DNA of 64,000 nucleotides from Saprospiraceae bacterium (GCA_020846655.1 JADLDL010000277.1:1-64000); one strand, 5' to 3'; counted from the first letter of the stretch, positions 25,150 through 33,708 are shown. Numbers and translations: made by a program. Notes: a model not told the origin generated them from the letters alone.

Positions 25150-25563
25150 TCAGGCATCGGGCGGCATCGGCTCGATGTTGAGCGGGCGCGGCGCCTCAGG
25201 CTCCTCCGGATACGCACCGGAGCCGTTGGCCGCCAGGTGGCCGTCCAGGGTTTGATCGACGGCGTGCACCAGTTCGCGCCAACTGCCGGTCAACTCTTCC
25301 AGGAATTTTTTCCCGTCCTCGGTTATCGTGAAATATTTGCGGGGCGGGCCGTTTTTGCCCTCGCGCCAGATGTAATCCACCAGGCCGTCGTTTTTCAGGC
25401 GAACCAGCAGCGGATACAAGGTGCCTTCCTTGACGAAGAGGTTGGTGCCCTCCAACTTGTCTTTGATCTCCGGTGGATAGGTCTCCCGGCTGGCGATCAC
25501 CGATAGCACACACATCTCCAGGACTCCCTTTCGCATTTGTGCTTTGGCATTTTCCAAATCCAT
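25150..25563 (-). CDS. PadR-family transcriptional regulator
   Basis: Encodes 137 residues with a PadR winged helix: MRKGVLEMCVLSVIASRETY, PPEIKDKLEGTNLFVKEGTL, YPLLVRLKNDGLVDYIW and GPPRKYFTITEDGKKFLEEL, then a helical dimerisation segment and a proline-rich tail. The conserved GTLYPLLxRL and PRKYFxITxxG motifs are clear. ATG 25563 is chosen over a GTG at 25590. It is the first gene before the PspC protein, a common arrangement in which PadR represses its own operon. A perfect palindrome overlaps its promoter. Confidence 0.92.
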   Translation of the reverse strand: MDLENAKAQMRKGVLEMCVLSVIASRETYPPEIKDKLEGTNLFVKEGTLYPLLVRLKNDGLVDYIWREGKNGPPRKYFTITEDGKKFLEELTGSWRELVHAVDQTLDGHLAANGSGAYPEEPEAPRPLNIEPMPPDA

Positions 25564-25629
25564 GTTTTTGTCTTTTTTAGTTGTTGCCACGGACCGGCGG
25601 TTGCTTCTTCCTCCGGTTGTTTAGTAAGA

Positions 25630-25670
25630 CAAAGGTATGGCCAAGTAATGTTCTATGCAATACATAGAAC
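25630..25670 (-). promoter_or_regulatory. padR promoter with overlapping palindromic operator
   Basis: Minus-strand -7 box TACCTTTG (complement of 25630-25637), a 20-base spacer and a -33 TTG (complement of 25658-25660). A perfect 8-bp inverted repeat GTTCTATG-N5-CATAGAAC (25650-25670) covers the -33 region. PadR proteins bind such dyads, so this is the likely autorepression site. The -7 box is 66 bases upstream of the padR ATG. Confidence 0.78.
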
Positions 25671-25906
25671 TAAATTAAGCCCAATATTTTTCTTAGACAA
25701 ATATTTTTCAAACTAACAACTGGTTGTTTTTCAGTTGTTTAGGTAAAAACAAAAATTGAAAATTATTTTTCCAACATCACCCAGCCCTCGTCGCTGCACT
25801 ACAAAAAACCACAAAAAAGCAGCTGGGCGGGGGCCTCCGCACGCTGACCCTGCGTATCTTTGTGGCGCCCATCCGCATTGCAAACGGACACCGGGGCGAC
25901 CACACC

Positions 25907-26962
25907 ATGACAAAATTTCTCTACAACCGCGTCAGCCGCCGCGCCTTGAAGGAACAGCTGCAACACAGCAGCGAACCGCGCGTCACAATCTCCTTCTACC
26001 GCTACGTCACCCTCCACAACCCCAGGTTCTTCCGCGACCACTTCTACGGACTGCTCAGCGAAGTGGGCGTGCTGGGCCGTATCTACGTGGCCCGCGAAGG
26101 CATCAATGCCCAGATTTCGGTGCCCGAAACGCAGTTTGAAGCCTACAAAGCCGCGATGGACAGCATTTCGTTCCTGCAAGGCATCCGGCTCAACATCGCC
26201 ATCGACGACGACGGCAAGTCCTTTTTTGCCCTCATCATCAAAGTCCGCGAAAAAATAGTGGCCGACGGCATCGACGACCCGGCCTTCGATCCCTCCCAGT
26301 TTGGCGAACACCTGAAAGCCGAGGCCTTCAATGCCCTCACCGACCACCCGGATACGATCCTGGTGGACATGCGCAACCACTACGAAAGCGAAGTCGGCCA
26401 TTTTGAAGGCGCGATCACGCCGGAGGTGGCTACGTTCCGCGAAGAACTGCCCTATGTGGCCGATTTGCTGGCGGACGCCAAAGACAAAAACATTGTGATG
26501 TACTGTACCGGCGGCATCCGTTGCGAAAAAGCCAGCGCCTACATGCGCTACCGGGGCTTTACCAACGTCTTTCAACTCGAAGGCGGCATCATCGAATATG
26601 CCCGGCAGGTGAAAGCCCAGGGCCTGCGCAACAAATTTGTGGGCAAAAATTTTGTGTTCGACGAGCGCCTCGGCGAGCGCATCAGCGACAAGGTCATCGC
26701 CCAGTGCCACCAGTGCGGCGCCCCCTGCGACGACCATACCAACTGCGCCAACGAATACTGCCACATCCTGTTCCTGCAATGCCCCGCCTGCCAGGCCCGC
26801 TACGAAGGGTGCTGCTCCGATACCTGCCGCGATTTCCGGCACTTGCCCGAGGAGCAGCGCAAGGAGCAAGCCAAAACGGCTGTTTTCAACGGCTCAAAAT
26901 TCGGGAAAGGCGTCTACAAGGCTTTTCGCAAACAGGACAACCACAGTATCCTGAGCACCTAG
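25907..26962 (+). CDS. trhO: tRNA uridine(34) hydroxylase / rhodanese-domain protein
   Basis: Encodes 351 residues of the TrhO (YceA/UPF0176) family. Bacterial TrhO hydroxylates U34 of tRNAs using oxygen, supporting 5-oxyacetyluridine-type wobble modification. Residues 1-130 form the ferredoxin-like N-terminal domain ([33 protein letters not shown]). The rhodanese domain has its catalytic Cys200 in [19 protein letters not shown]-terminal Cys-rich tail ([20 protein letters not shown], then [16 protein letters not shown]) is typical and may bind metal. ATG 25907 gives the family N-terminus. TATCTTTG at 25855-25862 is a possible -7 box. Confidence 0.94.
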   Translation: MTKFLYNRVSRRALKEQLQHSSEPRVTISFYRYVTLHNPRFFRDHFYGLLSEVGVLGRIYVAREGINAQISVPETQFEAYKAAMDSISFLQGIRLNIAIDDDGKSFFALIIKVREKIVADGIDDPAFDPSQFGEHLKAEAFNALTDHPDTILVDMRNHYESEVGHFEGAITPEVATFREELPYVADLLADAKDKNIVMYCTGGIRCEKASAYMRYRGFTNVFQLEGGIIEYARQVKAQGLRNKFVGKNFVFDERLGERISDKVIAQCHQCGAPCDDHTNCANEYCHILFLQCPACQARYEGCCSDTCRDFRHLPEEQRKEQAKTAVFNGSKFGKGVYKAFRKQDNHSILST

Positions 26963-27072
26963 TGCCACGCGAGAACGGCGGCTTTATTTTTTGAACCGCA
27001 CTACGCCGGATTTTTCGTTTTTTCGCGCTGTGAAACGCCTGAGTGTCGCTCAGGGAAACACCTTGCTCCGTC

Positions 27073-29058
27073 ATGGCGAAACCATCGCGCACACCCGCAG
27101 CGGCGGCCAAATCCACCGCCGCCCCGCGTCAGCAACCGGCTCTTCCGGTTCCGGCCTTTTTCAGCAACACCCTGCTTCAGAGCATGTTGTTGTTTGCTTT
27201 TTCATTTCTCCTGTACGCCAACACGCTCATGCACGGGTTTGTACAGGACGATGCTATTGTCATCACCGACAATATGTTCACGTCCAAGGGGGTGGAGGGC
27301 ATCCCCGGCATCCTGAGCAAAGACACTTTTTTTGGCTTTTTCAAGGTGGAAGGCAAAGAAAACCTGGTATCAGGCGGCCGTTACCGTCCCCTCACGCTGG
27401 TCTTGTTTGCACTGTTGTACCAGGTAGTGGGCGGCAATCCGTTTTTGTTCCACCTGGTCACGGTTTTGCTGTTTTCGGTCACCTGCGTAGTGCTGTACCG
27501 CACACTCCTGCTGCTCTTGCGGGGCTGGACGGCCGGGCAGGCGCAAGCGCCGATGGTGGCCTGGATCGCGGCGCTCCTGTTTGCGGCGCACCCCATCCAC
27601 ACGGAGGTGGTGGCCAACATCAAAGGCTGCGACGAAATCGTCACCCTGCTGGGCAGTCTGGGCGCGCTCTGGTTCATCTTGCGGGCCTTTGATACCGAAA
27701 AGCCGCACTACAGCCTGCTGGCAGCGCTGGTCTTCTTTTTGGCCTGCCTGTCCAAAGAAAACGCCGCCACTTTTGTGGTGGTCATTCCGCTGGCCCTGTG
27801 GTTTTTCAGAAGCCCCTCGGCCCAACTGCCCGCCATTCTTCGGCATTCGGTGCCGGTTTGGGCCGCGTTTGTGGTGTTTTTCGCGATTCGCGGCAGTATT
27901 TTGCATTGGAAATTCGGCGCCGAGCCGATGGAACTGATGAACAATCCGTTCCTGAAAATAGAGGGCGACCACTGGGTGAAATTTGCGCCGGCCGAACGCC
28001 TGGCCACCATTTTTTATACCCTGGGCAAGTACATCCAGTTGCTGTTTGTGCCCTACCCCCTCACCCACGACTACTACCCGCGCTACATCGCCACCAAAAC
28101 CTTCGCCGATCCGCTGACCCTGCTAATTCTTGTGGGCTATGGCTGGTTGGTTTGGTTTGCGCTGTCGGGCATCCAACGCCGCGACCCGGTGCGCTTCGGG
28201 ATATTATTTTTCCTGCTGACCATCAGTATCGTCTCCAACCTGGTTTTTCCGGTAGGCACCAACATGGGCGAGCGTTTCGCCTTCATGCCCTCGGTGGGTT
28301 TTTGCCTGGTGGTGGCCACGCTGCTGCTGCGCCTAACCCAGTGGCGCACGGCCGTGGGTATCGCCGGAGTGGCGGCGTTGTTGTTTTCAGCGAGTACTGT
28401 GCTGCGCAACCGCGTGTGGGTGAGCAATGAAAAATTGTTTTTTACAGATGTCAACACCTCGGTAAACAGCGCCAAGATCAACAATGCCTGTGGCGGTGTC
28501 ACTTTCGAAAAAGCACAGAAGGAAACAGACCCGGTCAAAAAGGAAACGATGTTTCGGCAAGCCTTTGACTTCGCCAACCAGGCCCTCAAAATTTATCCCA
28601 ACTACAAAGACGCCGTGCTGACCCGCGCGGGCTGTCAGTTTTACCTCAACAATTTCGACGGCGCCGTAGCCGACTACCGCCTGGCCGTGCAACTCGCTTC
28701 CGGCGACCCCAAACCGCAAACCTACCTGGCCTTGGCCCTGCGCGAAGGCGGCAAATATTTTGGCGAAAAACAAGGCAACCTGGCCAAAGCCATGACCTTT
28801 TTAACCGAAGCCTGGCAACTCAACAACCGGGATGCCGAAACCGCTCGCCTGCTGGGCGTAGCCAACGGCGTGCAGCGCAAAAACGAGGAGGCCTTGCAGT
28901 GGTTTGCCAAAGCCGTGGAACTGGAACCCCAAAACGCCAGCTACCTGTTTGACCTGGGCACCGCCTACTACATCGCCGGCGACGCCGTAAAAGGTGAAGC
29001 CTACCGCCGCCAGGCCGTGGACATCAACCCCGATGTATTGAAAGAAAAAAACAAGTGA
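27073..29058 (+). CDS. TMTC-like polytopic membrane protein with TPR repeats (GT-C fold)
   Basis: Encodes 661 residues. About twelve membrane helices (residues 30-440) are followed by TPR helices (490-650). The first extracytoplasmic loop carries MHGFVQDDAIVITDN, the Asp-Asp position expected in GT-C lipid-linked-sugar glycosyltransferases. AAHPIHTEVVANIKGCDEIV and CLSKENAATFVVV match the TMTC/DUF1736 region, and VFPVGTNMGERFAFMPSVGF matches the conserved GERF-type motif. TPR signatures include ANQALKIYPNYKDAV and FAKAVELEPQNASYLF. Eukaryotic TMTC proteins are protein O-mannosyltransferases; a glycosyltransferase role here is inference. ATG 27073 is chosen; the upstream in-frame start lacks a sensible N-terminus. 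Confidence 0.82.
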   Translation: MAKPSRTPAAAAKSTAAPRQQPALPVPAFFSNTLLQSMLLFAFSFLLYANTLMHGFVQDDAIVITDNMFTSKGVEGIPGILSKDTFFGFFKVEGKENLVSGGRYRPLTLVLFALLYQVVGGNPFLFHLVTVLLFSVTCVVLYRTLLLLLRGWTAGQAQAPMVAWIAALLFAAHPIHTEVVANIKGCDEIVTLLGSLGALWFILRAFDTEKPHYSLLAALVFFLACLSKENAATFVVVIPLALWFFRSPSAQLPAILRHSVPVWAAFVVFFAIRGSILHWKFGAEPMELMNNPFLKIEGDHWVKFAPAERLATIFYTLGKYIQLLFVPYPLTHDYYPRYIATKTFADPLTLLILVGYGWLVWFALSGIQRRDPVRFGILFFLLTISIVSNLVFPVGTNMGERFAFMPSVGFCLVVATLLLRLTQWRTAVGIAGVAALLFSASTVLRNRVWVSNEKLFFTDVNTSVNSAKINNACGGVTFEKAQKETDPVKKETMFRQAFDFANQALKIYPNYKDAVLTRAGCQFYLNNFDGAVADYRLAVQLASGDPKPQTYLALALREGGKYFGEKQGNLAKAMTFLTEAWQLNNRDAETARLLGVANGVQRKNEEALQWFAKAVELEPQNASYLFDLGTAYYIAGDAVKGEAYRRQAVDINPDVLKEKNK

Positions 29059-29068
29059 TTTAATTAAT

Positions 29069-29203
29069 TAATGTGGCCAATGTGGTCAATGAGACCAATG
29101 AGACCAATGTGAAAAAATTTTAAAATTATTTAATTCATCACATTGGTCTCATTGACCACATTAAATCACATTGGCCACATTAAATTAAATTGGCCACATT
29201 AAT
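29069..29203. repeat. Nonamer repeat island D (GTGGCCAAT/GAGACCAAT), inverted arms
   Basis: The left arm (29069-29111) is a series of 9-bp units: GTGGCCAAT, GTGGTCAAT, GAGACCAAT, GAGACCAAT. The right arm (29138-29203) has ATTGGTCTC, ATTGACCAC and ATTGGCCAC copies separated by ATTAAAT-type spacers. The AT-rich centre contains AATTTTAAAATT. It lies between the convergent TMTC-like and SRPBCC genes, and the right arm encodes the last residues of the SRPBCC protein. The island has the same architecture as the heptamer islands but a different unit length. Confidence 0.85.
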
Positions 29204-29623
29204 CAAGATCGGTTCCCAGCCGCCGCCTGCCATGACTTCGTTGTAGCGGCGTTCGCCATCGCCCAGCAGGGCAAAATCGCCTTGCGACACGAACAAGTGG
29301 GTTTGGCCGTCCTGCTCGGTGAGGCGGTAGGTGACGGTGGCGTAGTTTTCCGGAATGTCTTCGAGGTTTGAATTGGGATCGAAGGTGGTGTAGACCAGCA
29401 GTTTCTCCGGCTCGATGGCCACGATATGGCCTTTTACAAACACCATTTGCCGGCCCTCGTATTCCGCCTGCCAGAGCAGCGGGCTGCCGACCTGCCAGTC
29501 GGACACGGCGGCGCAGCCAAACATATACTTTTTGGTTTGTTCGGGGTTCACCAGCGCGTCCCAGACCTTGGCAGCGGGCGCCGGGATCAGTATTTCATTG
29601 GATACAATCAGTTCTTTTGACAT
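29180..29623 (-). CDS. SRPBCC/AHSA1-domain protein
   Basis: Encodes 147 residues of the START-like SRPBCC superfamily (AHSA1 type): IPAPAAKVWDALVNPEQTKK at the N-terminus, PLLWQAEYEGRQMVFVKG, ATVTYRLTEQDGQTHLFVSQ, and GGGWEPIL at the C-terminal helix. These proteins bind hydrophobic ligands or act as co-chaperones. The normal C-terminal helix should continue after WEPIL, but here it ends INVANLI, translated from the repeat island arm. The tail has therefore probably been replaced. ATG 29623 (MSKELIVSNEILI) is chosen. The CTGACA palindrome lies 48 bases upstream. Confidence 0.85.
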   Translation of the reverse strand: MSKELIVSNEILIPAPAAKVWDALVNPEQTKKYMFGCAAVSDWQVGSPLLWQAEYEGRQMVFVKGHIVAIEPEKLLVYTTFDPNSNLEDIPENYATVTYRLTEQDGQTHLFVSQGDFALLGDGERRYNEVMAGGGWEPILINVANLI

Positions 29624-29652
29624 AGATGCATGGATAGATATGTGTGAGGCGG

Positions 29653-29692
29653 CAAAGATGGTGGCGCTGGCTGACAACCCTATGTCAGCGGT
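29653..29692 (-). promoter_or_regulatory. Palindromic operator and -7-like box, copy 2
   Basis: CTGACA-ACCCTA-TGTCAG at 29671-29688 lies inside a 22-base sequence identical to 9979-10000. The complement of 29653-29660 reads CATCTTTG, a -7-like box 18 bases from the palindrome start, exactly as in copy 1. The site lies 48 bases upstream of the SRPBCC gene and overlaps the 3' end of the MocR gene. Confidence 0.65.
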
Positions 29693-31148
29693 AGCGGGAA
29701 ATACTTTTTTTCAAAATCGCCATGCCTTGCTCGATTTCGCTCTCGTTGACCGAAGCAAAACCCAGTCGGGTGGCGTTCAGGTGGCTGCTGTATTTGATGC
29801 CGTCGGAAAAGCGGAGTCCGTTTGCGGCGGCTGTTTGGACCAGGCTGCTGAGGGAAATGGCCGGATCAAACTGCGCCCAAACCGCCAGGCCCCCCGAGGG
29901 CCGGGTAAATTCGACGGCCGTACCCAGTTCGGTTTTCAGGAGTTCGCAAAACAAATTGCGCCGCCGGTGGTACACCTTTTGGGCTTTTTTGAGGTGCCGG
30001 CGCATCTCGCCTTCGCGAAACAACACAGCCAACGCGGCTTCGCTCAGGTTGTCGCCCTGGCGGTCCACGATCCGGCGCAGCCGGGCCAACTCCTCAATAA
30101 CCTCGGCCGGCGCCACCACGTAGCCGACGCGCAGGGCCGGCGAAAACACTTTGCTCAGGGAACCGATGTACACCACGTTTTGGCCGGCATCGGCGCCGGC
30201 AAGGGGTAGGATCGGGCTGCTGTCGTAGTGAAAATCATAGTCGTAGTCGTCTTCCAGGATGCAAAAGCGGTACGTCCGGGCCAGTTGCAGCAGGCGGAGG
30301 CGGCGCTCGGCGGGCATCATGACGGTGGTGGGGTAGTGGTGGTGCGGCGTCACGTAGACCATGCGCACCGGCATTTTTTGACACAGCGCCTCGATGGCAT
30401 CCACGTCGAGCCCGCGCGCATCGACGGGCACGGTTTGTAGGGTAGCGCCGGCGTGTTTGAAAATGAGGTTGCCGGAAGTGTAGCAAATATTGCCGACCAG
30501 CACCGTGTCGCCCGGCCGCAGTACGCACTGCGCGACCAGGTAAATAGCCATCATGCTGCCCCGCGTGATCAGGACCTTGTCGAGATCGATGGGCAAGCCC
30601 CGGCTTTCGCGCAGGTAGTCTGTCATGGCAGCGCGCAGGGAATGTTCGCCGCTCATTTGGCCGTAGAACAGGAGTTTTTTGCGAAACCCCTTGCGCACCA
30701 CGCTGCGGTAGGCCCGGCAATAGGCGTCCCAGGGCGCCAGCCGGACATCCGGGAAGCCGTCGTCGAACGACAGCGCGTCGCTGCCCTGCAACACCGGTAC
30801 AGCCAGCAGGGGCTTGGTATGAAAATCGAAGCCGGCTTGCTGCGACAAGGGGCCGGCCGGCGATTTTTCGAGGGCGAGGGGCTGTACTTCCGGCAATTTC
30901 GGGCTCACGAAGGTGCCCCGCGAGGCCAGTGTTTCGATCCAGCCCTGTGCCAGCAGTTCGTCGTAGGCGGCCACCACGGTTTTGCGGTGTACGCCCAGGG
31001 CGGCGGCCAGGGCGCGGGTGCCGGGCAACTGCGTTTGCGGGAGCAGTACGCCGCGCCGGATGTGCTCGGCGACCGCCGTTGCAATTTGAATAAATACTGG
31101 CGATTTCGCCGATTTGTCCAGGACAATCAAGGAAGAAAAAGGCAACAT
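29685..31148 (-). CDS. MocR/PdxR-type regulator (GntR winged helix fused to aminotransferase)
   Basis: Encodes 487 residues. A GntR winged helix (residues 10-80: SPVFIQIATAVAEHIRRGVL, LPGTRALAAALGVHRKTVVA, AYDELLAQGW) is joined by a linker to a fold-type I aminotransferase domain (about 120-487). The PLP lysine is Lys333 in YIGSLSKVFSPALRVGY; PHHHYPTTVMMP, ILEDDYDYDFHYD and the C-terminal SGGLAVWAQF also fit. MocR proteins sense PLP or amino-acid-PLP adducts and activate or repress divergent genes. Here the divergent genes are a monooxygenase-fold protein and a PNPOx-like flavoprotein. ATG 31148 is chosen. Direct repeats of CCGGAC in the intergenic region are the likely target. Confidence 0.9.
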   Translation of the reverse strand: MLPFSSLIVLDKSAKSPVFIQIATAVAEHIRRGVLLPQTQLPGTRALAAALGVHRKTVVAAYDELLAQGWIETLASRGTFVSPKLPEVQPLALEKSPAGPLSQQAGFDFHTKPLLAVPVLQGSDALSFDDGFPDVRLAPWDAYCRAYRSVVRKGFRKKLLFYGQMSGEHSLRAAMTDYLRESRGLPIDLDKVLITRGSMMAIYLVAQCVLRPGDTVLVGNICYTSGNLIFKHAGATLQTVPVDARGLDVDAIEALCQKMPVRMVYVTPHHHYPTTVMMPAERRLRLLQLARTYRFCILEDDYDYDFHYDSSPILPLAGADAGQNVVYIGSLSKVFSPALRVGYVVAPAEVIEELARLRRIVDRQGDNLSEAALAVLFREGEMRRHLKKAQKVYHRRRNLFCELLKTELGTAVEFTRPSGGLAVWAQFDPAISLSSLVQTAAANGLRFSDGIKYSSHLNATRLGFASVNESEIEQGMAILKKSISRYR

Positions 31149-31192
31149 ACGGGTGGCATTTGACCCGACAAAGGTTTCTTTTTTTTGCCAAA

Positions 31193-31253
31193 CCGGACTA
31201 CCTGATTTTTGCATACCGGACGATTTTGCTCATCCGGCCATCGCCTACCTTTG
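31193..31253 (+). promoter_or_regulatory. Promoter and MocR-like direct repeats for the 31282-32298 operon
   Basis: TTTTG (31224-31228), a 17-base spacer and TACCTTTG (31246-31253) form a plus-strand promoter 28 bases upstream of the ATG at 31282. Upstream are direct repeats ACCGGAC at 31192-31198 and 31215-31221, 23 bp apart (about two helical turns), with a partial CCGG at 31234-31237. MocR regulators typically bind direct repeats, so this fits activation or repression of the operon. Confidence 0.6.
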
Positions 31254-31281
31254 TCGCCAACACCGTTCAACCCATTTTCCC

Positions 31282-31638
31282 ATGGCTCAAGAAAAAAAAC
31301 ACCACAGTCCTCCTCCGGCCCTGGCCGATACGCCGCCGCCGCCCTACTACGCCGTGATTTTCAGCACCCTGCGCACCGAAGGCGACCAGGGGTACGGCGA
31401 AATGGCCGAAAAAATGGCAGCCCTCGCCGCCACCATGCCCGGCTACCTCGGCGCCGAAAGCGCCCGTGATGGCGTGGGCATCACGGTGTCGTACTGGAAA
31501 GACCTGGAGAGCATCAAAAACTGGAAATACCGCGTCGAACACGTCGTGGCCCGCGATATGGGTCGCGAAATCTGGTACCAGTCGTACCGCTTGAGGATCG
31601 CCTTGGTGGAACGCGACTACGGCTTTGAAAAACGATAA
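31282..31638 (+). CDS. Antibiotic biosynthesis monooxygenase (ABM) domain protein
   Basis: Encodes 118 residues of the dimeric ABM/YgiN-like ferredoxin fold. Features: YYAVIFSTLRTEGDQGY, MAALAATMPGYLGAESARDG, VGITVSYWKDLESIKNWKYR (the SYW..LESIKNWK pattern), and a C-terminal strand EIWYQSYRLRIALVERDYG. Members include haem-degrading and quinol-oxidising enzymes as well as non-catalytic proteins, so the reaction is unknown. ATG 31282 follows the promoter directly. It is the first gene of a two-gene unit, 12 bases before the PNPOx-like gene, divergent from mocR. Confidence 0.85.
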   Translation: MAQEKKHHSPPPALADTPPPPYYAVIFSTLRTEGDQGYGEMAEKMAALAATMPGYLGAESARDGVGITVSYWKDLESIKNWKYRVEHVVARDMGREIWYQSYRLRIALVERDYGFEKR

Positions 31639-31650
31639 AAACATTGCGCT

Positions 31651-32298
31651 ATGAAAGCAAAAACATCCCGCACACAAGGCAGCCGGTACTATCCGAAACG
31701 CTACGATCTCGATCCGGCCAGCCGCGATGCCATCCTCGACGAAGGCCTGGTGTGCCAGGTGGCGTTTCAACTGGAGGGCCAGCCGATGCTAATCCCCACC
31801 AGTTATTGCCGGGAGGGCAACACGCTGTACCTGCACGGTTCGGTGGGCAGTCATTTTTTTATGCAAATGGCCAAAGGTATTCCGGTCTGCGTGAGCGTGA
31901 CCCTCGTGGATGGCCTGGTGCTGGCGCGTTCGGTGTTTCACCATTCCATGAACTACCGCTCGGTGGTGGCCTTTGGCAAAACCCGCCTGGTAGATAGCCC
32001 CGAGGAGCGCTGGCGGGCCGCTGAGTTGTTCACCGAACACGTGATGCCCGGCCGCTGGGCAGAAGCCCGGCACCCCAATGCCAGCGAACTCCAAAAAACG
32101 ATGTTTATCGCGGTGGAGATCGAAGAAGCCTCCGTCAAATTTCGCGCCCACGGTGTGGCCGATGATCCGGAGGACATGCACCTGGGCGTGTGGGCCGGCG
32201 TGCTGCCGCTCCGGCTCAGCCCGCAGGCGCCGGAGCCCGATCCGGAAGGCCAAACCGGCGTGCCGCTGCCCGACTACGTGCGGGACTACCGGCGCTAG
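31651..32298 (+). CDS. Pyridoxamine 5'-phosphate oxidase-family flavin-binding protein
   Basis: Encodes 215 residues of the split-barrel flavin-nucleotide-binding family (COG3467, NimA-like). The sequence YYPKRYDLDPASRDAILDEG then LVCQVAFQLEGQPMLIPTSY matches the N-terminal barrel; LYLHGSVGSHFFMQMAKGIP is the FMN-phosphate-binding region; VDGLVLARSVFHHSMNYRSV and VVAFGKTRLVD follow. Such proteins bind FMN or F420-like cofactors and reduce small molecules; they are not vitamin B6 oxidases as such. It is cotranscribed with the ABM gene and probably under control of the divergent MocR regulator. Confidence 0.87.
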   Translation: MKAKTSRTQGSRYYPKRYDLDPASRDAILDEGLVCQVAFQLEGQPMLIPTSYCREGNTLYLHGSVGSHFFMQMAKGIPVCVSVTLVDGLVLARSVFHHSMNYRSVVAFGKTRLVDSPEERWRAAELFTEHVMPGRWAEARHPNASELQKTMFIAVEIEEASVKFRAHGVADDPEDMHLGVWAGVLPLRLSPQAPEPDPEGQTGVPLPDYVRDYRR

Positions 32299-32307
32299 GC
32301 GCGGGGC

Positions 32308-33708
32308 TTACAAGGTTTTCAAGTATTCCAGTAATGCCCTGCGGGAGGCGCTGTCCAGCACGTCGCCAAAGGTGTGGCCGCCATTGCCATAACCAGGCAG
32401 GGTGGTGTCGTAGGTATTGGCATCGGTTTTGGAGGCTTCTTGGCTGTATTTCCAGCCCAGTTTGACGGAGTCGTAGTCCGAGTTGTCGAAGGAGCGTTTC
32501 CAGTAGACGGGGCGCAGTTCGCTGTCGAGCAGGTCTTCGAGTGTGGGCACCGAGCCGTTGTGCAGGTACGGGGCGGTGGCCCAGATGCCGTCGAGCGGCG
32601 GGGCGATGTAGCCGTCGTTGGGCAGGAGTTGGGCTTTGTGGGCGCCCTGGGCGTACCAGCTGTTGTTGTACCAGGTATGGTATTCGGGGTAAGTCTGATA
32701 CGTTTGCGAGAGCAGCGGGTCGGTGCCTACGGTTTTCAGGTTGACGAGCAGGTTGGGGTAGGTTTCGGTGCTGCCGTAGTTGCCGTGGCACTTGGCGCAG
32801 TTTTTTTCAAAAACAAGTTTGCCTTGCTGGGCGAGGTTTTGGTCGATGGCATTGGGGTAGGCGGGCGGTTCGAGGGTCCGGATCCAGGCGATGATATCGG
32901 TCATGCGGGTGTCGATTTGGCGCGCTTCGCTGCTGTCCTGCATCACCAGCATGCCGGAGGCTGCGGAGAGCCGGGCGAAATCGCCGACGCCCAGGGCGTT
33001 GTAGTACAGCGCGTTTTTCTTTTTCAGCAGCCACCAGGCGGGCACATCGGTAGGCACCACAGCAGTGGGCACCGTGAATTGCGGGGCATCGATCCAGCTC
33101 AGGTCGGTGCTATTGCGGTGTGCGGCCAGGGTGGCGAAAATTTTGTCGGCGGGGTTGGGGCCGCGCACCTTTGTGCGGGTATAGGGGCCGATGGCCATGT
33201 AGCCCCGGCTGAGCGGGTAGTAGGCGGCCCATTCGGGCGAGTTTTTGCCATAGAGAAATTGGACGGCGAGGTCGGCGGCCTGGAAATTGGCGGCCTGGTC
33301 GCTGGTGTTGTCGGTGGTATTATTGCCGAGGCCCAGCACGAGTTGGCCGTTGAGGCGTTCGGCATGGCAGGCCAGGCAGGTGGGGGCCACGACTTGTACG
33401 CCGTTGGGCGCTGCCACCACGTTGAAGCGGAAGGAGATGCCGGCGCTGTTGCCGCTGCGCCCGATATCGTCGGGGTCGGCGGCGCCATACACCTGTTTGA
33501 ACACCGCGAGCGGAATGCCGTGGCTGACGTAGTCGCCGTAGATCAGGTATTGGTAGCCGGCGTCGGCATCGCCGCTGCGCTGGGTGCTGGCGGGGATGGG
33601 CGTGGTGCCTTCCGGATGGTCGGGGCCGGGTTCGGGGCCGGGCTCGCTGGTGCAATTGAAGGTGAGGACCAGGAGCAGGACGAAGTAGAGCAGGAGTGTT
33701 TTCTGCAT
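32308..33708 (-). CDS. Dihaem cytochrome c lipoprotein
   Basis: Encodes 466 residues. A lipoprotein signal peptide ends at Cys19 (LLLVLTFNC), followed by a Pro/Glu/Gly linker. Two c-type haem sites are visible: CLACH at 111-115 and CAKCH at 304-308, with a distal Met expected later in each domain (candidate GYMAIGPYT). The C-terminal region APPLDGIWATAPYLHNGSVP resembles that of di-haem cytochromes and peroxidase-like proteins, where Tyr/His lie near the haem. It is an outer-facing electron carrier or oxidoreductase of unknown partner. ATG 33708 is chosen. It stands alone on the minus strand; the next upstream stretch is the 360-base gap before the metalloprotease. Confidence 0.88.
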   Translation of the reverse strand: MQKTLLLYFVLLLVLTFNCTSEPGPEPGPDHPEGTTPIPASTQRSGDADAGYQYLIYGDYVSHGIPLAVFKQVYGAADPDDIGRSGNSAGISFRFNVVAAPNGVQVVAPTCLACHAERLNGQLVLGLGNNTTDNTSDQAANFQAADLAVQFLYGKNSPEWAAYYPLSRGYMAIGPYTRTKVRGPNPADKIFATLAAHRNSTDLSWIDAPQFTVPTAVVPTDVPAWWLLKKKNALYYNALGVGDFARLSAASGMLVMQDSSEARQIDTRMTDIIAWIRTLEPPAYPNAIDQNLAQQGKLVFEKNCAKCHGNYGSTETYPNLLVNLKTVGTDPLLSQTYQTYPEYHTWYNNSWYAQGAHKAQLLPNDGYIAPPLDGIWATAPYLHNGSVPTLEDLLDSELRPVYWKRSFDNSDYDSVKLGWKYSQEASKTDANTYDTTLPGYGNGGHTFGDVLDSASRRALLEYLKTL

